46,925 nucleotides of DNA, taken from positions 1 through 46,925 of the forward strand of contig NZ_MKVV01000098.1 in the NCBI RefSeq assembly GCF_001899645.1, given 5' to 3'. The stretch comes from Pseudonocardia sp. 73-21. GTDB taxonomy: Bacteria > Actinomycetota > Actinomycetes > Mycobacteriales > Pseudonocardiaceae. The notes under the pieces were generated by a model that saw only the letters and a program-made list of their open reading frames with translations, was not told the origin of the DNA and made no database searches. The translations under genes and the position numbers were made by a program. Below, one piece after another: positions 41,546 to 46,925 of this stretch (positions are counted from its first letter, which is position 1; each line of letters opens with the position of its first letter).

Positions 41546-41559
41546 GTAGGGCGTCCTAC
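41546..41559. other. Small hairpin/palindrome after the TetR gene
   Basis: GTAGG-GCGT-CCTAC lies just beyond the TetR stop codon. It may be a weak terminator or an isolated operator-like palindrome. Confidence 0.35.
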
Positions 41560-41560
41560 G

Positions 41561-42253
41561 TTATTGGGCGCGTCGGAACGGCCGCTCGTCGCTGTCGGTG
41601 ATCAGAATGAGGTCGGGGCGCAGTGATCCGAAGATGACGGTGAGTAGCAGCTCGGCCGTGGTCTGCGGCGTCTCGCCGGGCCGGTTGACGCTGCGCAGCA
41701 GGAGCAGGTTGACCACCAGGGTGCTCATCTCCAGGGCCGACGGGTACGGGCGGAGCTCGCCGGTCTCCTGCCCGTGGGCGATCAGCAGCAGCAGGGCCTC
41801 CGGGATCGGGACGAGCGTCCGCGGGTCGTCCTGGTCGTCCGGGTCCGCAGCGCCGCCGACGCGGATCGTGTACTCCTGCACGGCCGACCAGAGCGCCGCC
41901 GTGAGCTCGTGGTTCCGATCCGTCACCCGGCACAGGGCCCTGACCTGGTCGTCTATCGCGTCCAGCATCGACCGGCCCGCGGCGATGTCGTTGTGGGCCT
42001 GGACGATCAGCGGCCGGACGAGCGGCTGGTAGACGTGCCCGAGCAGGGCGTGCTTGGTGGGGAAGTGGTTGTAGGCCGTGGCGGCGCTGACCCCGGCCGA
42101 CTGCGCGATGTCCTCCATGCGCGTGCGGGCCCACCCCCGGGAGCCGAAGGCCGAGTCGGCGGCGTCGAGCAGAGCGCGTCGGGTGCGGTCACGCTTCGTG
42201 CGTGCGGCGCGGGCCCTGGGGTCGTCCTCGTGGGACTCGTCGGAGGCAGGCAT
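41561..42253 (-). CDS. TetR family transcriptional regulator
   Basis: A 230-residue regulator. The N-terminal helix-turn-helix reads RTKRDRTRRALLDAADSAFGSRGWARTRMEDIAQSAGVSAATAYNHFPTKHALLGHVY; the C-terminal part is a ligand-binding domain without recognisable specificity. It should be a repressor that dimerises and releases DNA on ligand binding. ATG 42253 follows a TACTCT box by 7 nt and is probably leaderless. Divergent from the sigma factor operon, whose control region contains a 20-bp palindrome (42291-42310). It ends in a TAA, rare in this window. Confidence 0.9.
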   Translation of the reverse strand: MPASDESHEDDPRARAARTKRDRTRRALLDAADSAFGSRGWARTRMEDIAQSAGVSAATAYNHFPTKHALLGHVYQPLVRPLIVQAHNDIAAGRSMLDAIDDQVRALCRVTDRNHELTAALWSAVQEYTIRVGGAADPDDQDDPRTLVPIPEALLLLIAHGQETGELRPYPSALEMSTLVVNLLLLRSVNRPGETPQTTAELLLTVIFGSLRPDLILITDSDERPFRRAQ

Positions 42254-42260
42254 CGCGCGC

Positions 42261-42266
42261 AGAGTA
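42261..42266 (-). promoter_or_regulatory. -10 element of a leaderless tetR promoter
   Basis: TACTCT on the minus strand, 7 nt, then ATG at 42253. Confidence 0.5.
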
Positions 42267-42289
42267 ACCAATCCGAAGCCAAACTTCTC

Positions 42290-42319
42290 TTGACTCCAAC
42301 TGGGGTGTCACCCAAAATG
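42290..42319 (+). promoter_or_regulatory. Candidate promoter and operator for the sigma factor operon
   Basis: TTGACT (42290-42295), 18-bp spacer and AAAATG (42314-42319) resemble a promoter. TGACTCC-N6-GGGTGTCA (42291-42310) is an imperfect palindrome over the -35 and spacer, a possible site for the divergent TetR protein. Confidence 0.35.
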
Positions 42320-42339
42320 CTTACTTGAAGGTAGAACGA

Positions 42340-42562
42340 CGTCGGACAGTCACAGGGCACGGTGATTGCGCGGCGGCGCCGAGGGAACAGCAGGGCACCT
42401 GCAGTCGGGGGACATCGCAGGTATCCAGCAGGTCCTGCGCTCTCTCCTCGGTGCGTACGACGGTACGGCTGCGCCATGTGGAACCCGGCCCCAGAAAACC
42501 GGTCGGGTGACACGCATCCGTGTCACGCCGGCGGTAGTCGCCGGCGTAGGGGAGGGGAACCC
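42340..42562 (+). promoter_or_regulatory. Structured 5' leader upstream of the sigma factor operon
   Basis: Several helices can be read by eye: 42376-42383 with 42447-42454 (8 bp, one G-U) closing a multi-branched region with ACCTGC/GCAGGT inside; CGTAC-GACG-GTACG after it; GTGACACG-CATC-CGTGTCAC (42507-42526); and CGCCGGCG-GTAGT-CGCCGGCG (42526-42546). The last ends at the Shine-Dalgarno of the mini-ORF at 42563. Long leaders of this kind are often regulatory, but no known riboswitch consensus was matched. Confidence 0.45.
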
Positions 42563-42634
42563 ATGATGTCCGCGTACTCCGGCGAGACGATCGCCACCAG
42601 CACCAGCACCGCCTCGTACGGCACCGCCCGATGA
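42563..42634 (+). CDS. 23-residue mini-ORF coupled to the sigma factor gene
   Basis: Encodes MMSAYSGETIATSTSTASYGTAR, preceded by GGGGAGGGGAA, the strongest Shine-Dalgarno in this region. Its TGA overlaps the sigma factor ATG (ATGA at 42631-42634), so the sigma factor is probably translated by re-initiation. The Ser/Thr-rich peptide belongs to no family I know. It may act as a leader peptide. Confidence 0.6.
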   Translation: MMSAYSGETIATSTSTASYGTAR

Positions 42635-43380
42635 GCGCTCTCGCCTACCCCGAGTCCCAGCCGGTGAAGGAAGCGGTCGGGCCGATCGAGCTCGTCGACC
42701 CGGTCGGCGACGTCCAGTTCGTCGCGGAGATCGCGGAGATCGCGGAGATCGCCGGGGCGACCACCGGGACGCCCGCGCTGCTGGAGAGCCTCGTGGCCGA
42801 CGCCGTGGCGGGTGATCGCGGGGCACGCGATCGCCTGCTGGCCGAGATCCAGCCGCTCGTCCTGCGCTACTGCCGCGGCCGGCTCGGGCGCCAGGAGACC
42901 GCGATCGGCTCGGCCGACGACGTCGCGCAGGAGGTATGCCTCGCCGTGGTCGGTGCGCTGCCGAGCTACACCATCAAGGGCCTGTCGTTCCGTGCGTTCG
43001 TCTACGGCATCGCCGCCCACAAGGTCACCGACGCGTTCCGGGCCATCGGTCGCAACAAGTCGGAGCCGGTGGCCGAGCTGCCCGACACCCAGCTCGTCCT
43101 CGACGGGCCCGAGCAGCGCCTCCTGGCCGCCGAGCGCGTCGAGCGGCTGGGCGGCCTGCTGCACTGCCTCACCCCCCGTCAACGCGACGTCCTCGTCCTG
43201 CGCATCGCGGTCGGGCTCTCGGCGGAGGAGACGGCCAGGATGGTCGGATCCACCCCGGGTGCGGTCCGGGTCACGCAGCACCGTGCGCTCAACCGGCTGC
43301 GCGGCGTCATCGGCGGCCCGGACGACGACGAGGTCGACCCCGCCGACTACGTGCCGCTCACGGTGGTCCCCGAGGTGTGA
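42631..43380 (+). CDS. ECF-type RNA polymerase sigma factor, SigD/ShbA-like
   Basis: A 249-residue sigma-70 family protein. Region 2 spans about residues 55-130 (LLAEIQPLVLRYCRGRLGRQETAIGSADDVAQEVCLAVVGALPSYTIKGLSFRAFVYGIAAHKVTDAFRA) and region 4 about 165-225 (LTPRQRDVLVLRIAVGLSAEETARMVGSTPGAVRVTQHRALNRLR). The length of region 2 and the SIKGLSFRAFVYGIA-like stretch resemble SigD of mycobacteria and ShbA of Streptomyces. A 60-residue N-terminal extension contains EIAEIAEIAG, a triplicated 9-bp repeat. No anti-sigma gene follows. ATG overlaps the stop of the upstream mini-ORF. Confidence 0.9.
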   Translation: MSALAYPESQPVKEAVGPIELVDPVGDVQFVAEIAEIAEIAGATTGTPALLESLVADAVAGDRGARDRLLAEIQPLVLRYCRGRLGRQETAIGSADDVAQEVCLAVVGALPSYTIKGLSFRAFVYGIAAHKVTDAFRAIGRNKSEPVAELPDTQLVLDGPEQRLLAAERVERLGGLLHCLTPRQRDVLVLRIAVGLSAEETARMVGSTPGAVRVTQHRALNRLRGVIGGPDDDEVDPADYVPLTVVPEV

Positions 43381-43473
43381 CCCCGTCCGGCGCCGCACCG
43401 TCCGGGGAGTAGCCTGATCGGCGATCATCTCCCGGTCGGTGAGGTGTCGAGTGCGGTAGGTGAGGAGAGCTTC

Positions 43474-43890
43474 GTGTCGGCTGGCCAGATCGCTGCGTTG
43501 GTGGCCGCGGGGGCCTTCGTCGTCCTCGTGGTGCTGCTGGCCGTACCCCTGCTCAAGCTGGGGAGGACGCTCGACGAGGCCACGATCGCGATCCGCAAGG
43601 CCCACGAGGGCAGCGCGCCGCTGCTCGACAACGCCCAGACCACGCTGCACCAGGTCAACACCCAGCTGGAGCGCGTCGACGGCATCACCTCCAGCGCCCG
43701 CACCGTCACGAGCAACGTCTCGGTGCTGACGTCGCTGTTCACGGCCACGATGGGTGGCCCGCTCGTGCGCGCCGCCGCGTTCTCCTACGGCCTGAACAAG
43801 GCCGTGAAGGCCCGCCGGGCCGGGAAGGACGCCGGCCAGCACTCGCTGCGCTCGCGTCCCGGGCGTCTGCGTCGGGGGAAGAAGAAGTGA
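43474..43890 (+). CDS. DUF948 family protein
   Basis: A 138-residue protein with one N-terminal membrane helix (QIAALVAAGAFVVLVVLLAVPLLKLG) and a helical segment (LDEATIAIRKAHEGSAPLLDNAQTTLHQVNTQLERVDGITSSARTVTSNVSVL) typical of DUF948 proteins, likely a coiled coil on the outer or inner face of the membrane, and a very basic tail (SRPGRLRRGKKK). Function unknown. GAGGAGA stands 5 nt before the chosen GTG at 43474; a GTG at 43444 lacks this. Overlaps the next gene by 4 nt. Confidence 0.85.
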   Translation: MSAGQIAALVAAGAFVVLVVLLAVPLLKLGRTLDEATIAIRKAHEGSAPLLDNAQTTLHQVNTQLERVDGITSSARTVTSNVSVLTSLFTATMGGPLVRAAAFSYGLNKAVKARRAGKDAGQHSLRSRPGRLRRGKKK

Positions 43891-44183
43891 AGCGGCTCTT
43901 CTGGCTGGGCGTGGGAGTGGCCGCCGGCGTGTACGCCTCCCGCCGCGCCACCGCCGCCGCGCAGGCCCTGACGCCCGCGGGCATCGGCGCCAACATCGCC
44001 GACGGCCTGCGCGAGCTCGGGGCCGGCCTCGGCGCGTTCGGTGCCGAGGTGCGCGCCGGGATGAGCGAGCGCGAGCAGGAGCTCACGCAGCTGGTGGAGC
44101 GGCGCACGGGCGACCACGTTCCGACCTACTCCGAGGCGCTGGCGCCCGAGAAGCGGGCGCGAGCGCCACGGGCAGGGGCCTGA
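43887..44183 (+). CDS. Small membrane-associated protein (DUF6167-like)
   Basis: A 98-residue protein, MKRLFWLGVGVAAGVYASRRATAAAQALTPAGIGANIADGLRELGAGLGAFGAEVRAGMSERE..., with an N-terminal hydrophobic stretch and a helical middle. This arrangement between a DUF948 gene and alaS is common in actinobacteria; members are named DUF6167. Function unknown. The GTG start overlaps the preceding stop (GTGA), so it is translationally coupled. Confidence 0.8.
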   Translation: MKRLFWLGVGVAAGVYASRRATAAAQALTPAGIGANIADGLRELGAGLGAFGAEVRAGMSEREQELTQLVERRTGDHVPTYSEALAPEKRARAPRAGA

Positions 44184-44244
44184 TCTCTCCCGGCTCCTGC
44201 CGTCCCCGTCTCCCACTCGACCCCAGCATCCGAAGGCCATTCCC

Positions 44245-46908
44245 GTGCAGACCCACGAGATCATCCGCCGTTTCACCGACCACTTCGTCTCCACCGGGCA
44301 CACCCGCGTGCCCAGCGCGTCGCTGATCCTCGACGACCCCACGCTGCTGTTCGTCAACGCCGGCATGGTGCAGTTCAAGCCCTACTTCCTCGGCGACGCG
44401 CCCGCGCCCTACCCGCGCGCCACGTCCATCCAGAAGTGCGTGCGCACCGGCGACATCGAGGAGGTCGGCCGCACCACGCGGCACAACACCTTCTTCCAGA
44501 TGGCCGGCAACTTCTCCTTCGGCGACTACTTCAAGGCCGGCGCGATCGAGCACGCCTGGGAGCTGATCACCTCCGGGGCGGGCTTCGGCATCGACCCGGA
44601 CAAGCTCTGGGCCACCGTCTACCGCACCGACGACGAGGCGCTCGAGCTGTGGCGGAAGTTCCTGCCGGAGTCGCGCATCCAGCGCCGCGGCGGCAAGGAC
44701 AACTACTGGGACATGGGCGTGCCCGGCCCCGGCGGGCCCTGCTCGGAGATCTACTTCGACCGCGGCCCCGAGCACGGCCGTGACGGTGTCGACACGAGTG
44801 GGGGACCCGAGGCCGACGAGGACCGCTACCTCGAGATCTGGAACCTCGTCTTCATGCAGGACATCCGCGGGGACCTGAGCCCCAAGGAGGAGCACCCGCC
44901 GATCGGCACGCTGCCCAAGAAGAACATCGACACCGGCATGGGCGTGGAGCGCGTGGCCACGCTGCTCCAGGGCGTCGAGAACGTCTACGAGACCGACCTC
45001 GTGCGCCCGGTGATCAGCCGCGCCGAGGAGTTCTCCGGCCGCCGCTACGGCGCGAACGTCGAGGACGACGTCCGGTTCCGCGTCATCGCCGACCACGCGC
45101 GCTCCGGTGTGATGATCATCGGTGACGGCGTCACGCCGTCCAACGAGGGCCGCGGCTACGTGCTGCGCCGCCTGCTGCGCCGCATCGTCCGCTCCGCTCG
45201 CCTGCTCGGGGTGCAGGAGCCGGTGCTGAACTCCTTCGCCGAGGTCGTCCGCGACGCGATGGCGCCCTCCTACCCGGAGCTCGCCACCGACTTCGAGCGC
45301 ATCTCCGCCGTCGTCCGCAACGAGGAGGAGTCCTTCCTCCAGACGCTCACGGCCGGCTCGCGGATCTTCGACACGGCCGTCACCACCGTGAAGGCGGCGG
45401 GCAGCACCCGACTGCCCGGCGACCAGGCGTTCAAGCTGCACGACACGTACGGCTTCCCGATCGAGCTCACCCTCGAAATGGCGGCCGAGGCCGGGCTCAC
45501 CGTCGACGAGCCGGGCTTCCGCACGCTCATGGCCGAGCAGCGCGACCGCGCCAAGGCCGACGCGAAGGCGCACAAGACCGGCCACAGCGACGGCACCGCC
45601 TACCGCGCCGTGCTCGACGCCGCCGGGGGCACCGAGTTCCTCGGCTACACCGACGTCACCGGCGAGTCGCGGGTCGTCGGCCTCATCGTCGACGGCGTGG
45701 GGGTGCCCGCGGCCGGGAAGGGCACGGCCGTCGAGGTCGTGCTCGACCGCACCCCGTTCTACGCCGAGGGTGGCGGCCAGCAGGCCGACACCGGCTGGAT
45801 CCGCGGGGACGGCTTCAGCGTCGAGGTCACCGACGTCCAGTCGCCGGTGGCGGGGCTGTCGGTCCACCGCGGCACCGTCACCGACGGCGAGGTGACGATC
45901 GACGCGCCCGTCCAGGCCGAGGTCGACGTCACCCGGCGCCAGGCCATCTCGCGCGCCCACTCGGCCACCCACCTCGTGCACGCCGGCATGCGCAAGGCGC
46001 TGGGCGACGCCGCCGCGCAGGCCGGCTCGCTCAACGCGCCGGGCCGGCTGCGGTTCGACTTCACCTCGCCCGCCGGCGCCGTGCCCGCCTCCGTGCTGGC
46101 CGACGTCGAGGACGAGGTGAACGACGTCCTGCTCAACGACCACGAGGTGCGCGCGTTCGTCACCACGCAGGACGAGGCCCGCCGCATCGGCGCCATGGCT
46201 CTGTTCGGCGAGAAGTACGGCGACCGGGTGCGCGTCGTCGAGATCGGCGACTACTCCCGCGAGCTCTGCGGTGGCACGCACGTGCACCGCTCCGGGCAGC
46301 TGGGCCTGGTCAAGCTGCTGTCGGAGGCCTCCATCGGCTCGGGCGTGCGACGGGTCGAGGCACTGGTCGGGCTGGACGCGTTCCGGTTCCTCGCCAAGGA
46401 GCACGTGCTCGTCTCCCAGCTGGCCGAGCAGTTCAAGGCCAAGCCCGAGGAGCTGCCCGAGCGCATCGGCGGCGTCGTCGAGCGGCTGCGGGTGGCCGAG
46501 CGCGAGCTGGAGAAGGTGCGCGCCGACGCCGTGCTGTCCTCGGCCGGTGCGCTCGCCGACTCCGCGGAGGACGTCGCCGGCACCGCGCTCGTCGCCGTCG
46601 CCGCGCCGGACGGCATCGGCGGCAACGACCTGCGCGCGCTCGCGTCGGACGTGCGCGGCCGGCTGGGGGCGCGGCCGGGTGTGGTCGCGCTGTTCTCCGC
46701 CGACGGCGACAAGCTCTCGTTCGTGGTGGCCACCACCTCGGCCGCCCGCGACGCCGGGCTGGCCGCGGGCAAGCTCGTACCCTCGTTCGCCGCGGCCGTG
46801 GGTGGCCGGGGCGGCGGCAAGCCCGACCTCGCGCAGGGCGGCGGCACCGACCCGTCGGGCATCCCGGCGGCGATCGACGCGCTCCGGCGCCGGCTCGCCT
46901 CGGCATGA
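44245..46908 (+). CDS. alaS: Alanyl-tRNA synthetase
   Basis: An 887-residue class II synthetase. Catalytic core about 1-240 (MQTHEIIRRFTDHFVSTGHTRVPSASL, FVNAGMVQFKPYFLG, RHNTFFQMAGNFSFGDYFK), tRNA recognition domain to about 450, an editing domain with the zinc ligands HSATHLVH and CGGTHVHRSGQLG, and the C-Ala domain with a Gly-rich GGRGGGKPDLAQGGG stretch. It charges tRNA-Ala and clears mischarged Ser/Gly. GTG 44245 is 61 bp behind the upstream gene. The cluster with the two small genes is conserved. Confidence 0.97.
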   Translation: MQTHEIIRRFTDHFVSTGHTRVPSASLILDDPTLLFVNAGMVQFKPYFLGDAPAPYPRATSIQKCVRTGDIEEVGRTTRHNTFFQMAGNFSFGDYFKAGAIEHAWELITSGAGFGIDPDKLWATVYRTDDEALELWRKFLPESRIQRRGGKDNYWDMGVPGPGGPCSEIYFDRGPEHGRDGVDTSGGPEADEDRYLEIWNLVFMQDIRGDLSPKEEHPPIGTLPKKNIDTGMGVERVATLLQGVENVYETDLVRPVISRAEEFSGRRYGANVEDDVRFRVIADHARSGVMIIGDGVTPSNEGRGYVLRRLLRRIVRSARLLGVQEPVLNSFAEVVRDAMAPSYPELATDFERISAVVRNEEESFLQTLTAGSRIFDTAVTTVKAAGSTRLPGDQAFKLHDTYGFPIELTLEMAAEAGLTVDEPGFRTLMAEQRDRAKADAKAHKTGHSDGTAYRAVLDAAGGTEFLGYTDVTGESRVVGLIVDGVGVPAAGKGTAVEVVLDRTPFYAEGGGQQADTGWIRGDGFSVEVTDVQSPVAGLSVHRGTVTDGEVTIDAPVQAEVDVTRRQAISRAHSATHLVHAGMRKALGDAAAQAGSLNAPGRLRFDFTSPAGAVPASVLADVEDEVNDVLLNDHEVRAFVTTQDEARRIGAMALFGEKYGDRVRVVEIGDYSRELCGGTHVHRSGQLGLVKLLSEASIGSGVRRVEALVGLDAFRFLAKEHVLVSQLAEQFKAKPEELPERIGGVVERLRVAERELEKVRADAVLSSAGALADSAEDVAGTALVAVAAPDGIGGNDLRALASDVRGRLGARPGVVALFSADGDKLSFVVATTSAARDAGLAAGKLVPSFAAAVGGRGGGKPDLAQGGGTDPSGIPAAIDALRRRLASA

Positions 46909-46925
46909 ACCCCCATGATCGGCGG
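46905..46925 (+). CDS. Possible start of the next gene (ruvX position), truncated by the window
   Basis: An ATG overlapping the alaS stop (ATGA) opens a frame MNPHDRR that runs off the end. In mycobacteria ruvX (the YqgF-type resolvase gene) follows alaS. Seven codons are too few to identify it, and CATGATCGGCGG here also resembles the start of the TGATC palindrome family. Confidence 0.25.

Noticed and set aside
42340..42562. c-di-AMP (ydaO) or cobalamin riboswitch
   Set aside because: I looked for the conserved core segments of both and did not find them in order.
42362..42634. 90-codon ORF running into the sigma factor mini-ORF
   Set aside because: The upstream part is composed of hairpin sequence without codon bias; the strong Shine-Dalgarno supports the start at 42563.
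46910..46925. Fourth TGATC palindrome copy at the window end
   Set aside because: CATGATCGGCGG matches the left end of the family, but the window stops before the arm can be judged.

Overview
This is a very GC-rich, gene-dense chromosomal stretch from an actinobacterium, most likely of the Pseudonocardiaceae (Pseudonocardia-like). The case rests on strong G/C third-position codon use, many GTG starts, leaderless promoters (TAnnnT about 7 nt before the start codon), actinobacterial LexA boxes, and a gene backbone recalling the ruvCAB / secDF-apt-rel / hisS / Rv2578c / aspS / rarA / alaS neighbourhood of Mycobacterium tuberculosis. The genus is an inference. No tRNA, rRNA, CRISPR array, prophage or insertion sequence was recognised.

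Layout. 1-3206: 5' end of a terD-family gene (minus strand) and polA. 3207-5118: a DUF1015 gene flanked by repeats, then three tandem minus-strand mini-ORFs that each encode the heptapeptide MRNHGWS behind a near-perfect Shine-Dalgarno. 5119-7591: membrane diguanylate cyclase, MOSC protein, small P-loop kinase-like protein. 7632-16362: ruvC-ruvA-ruvB behind a LexA box, yajC-secD-secF-apt, and the bifunctional (p)ppGpp enzyme rel. 16552-19040: a frameshifted type-B carboxylesterase lipoprotein gene downstream of a membrane-anchored cyclophilin. 19130-21883: metallo-hydrolase, hisS, methyltransferase. 21921-25462: a YibE/F membrane protein divergent from an SOS-controlled radical SAM gene of the Rv2578c/SplB type, interrupted by an intein. 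25791-29719: aspS, DUF389, APH-like protein. 29778-35478: SGNH hydrolase, small zinc ribbon, an Lrp-aminotransferase pair, a second aminotransferase, rarA. 35494-41257: LysE exporter, DUF4185 protein, then an arginine module (arginine deiminase divergent from an Lrp regulator, followed by a DDAH-like hydrolase and ornithine aminotransferase). 41258-46925: a 22-bp repeat array, TetR regulator, an SigD/ShbA-like ECF sigma factor with a structured leader and a coupled 23-aa mini-ORF, two small envelope-type proteins, alaS, and possibly the start of a following gene.

How genes work together. RuvCAB, RarA, Pol I and the SOS-controlled radical SAM protein form a DNA repair set, with perfect or near-perfect LexA boxes at ruvC and the radical SAM gene. 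YajC-SecD-SecF assist protein export. Apt and Rel link purine salvage to the stringent response. The arginine module should turn arginine or a derivative into citrulline, ornithine and glutamate semialdehyde under Lrp control. The most unusual features are the MRNHGWS array (copies differ only by synonymous changes), the intein placed at a cluster cysteine of a radical SAM enzyme, a 9-unit 22-bp array in two orientations, a family of roughly 65-bp palindromes, and the structured leader of the sigma factor.
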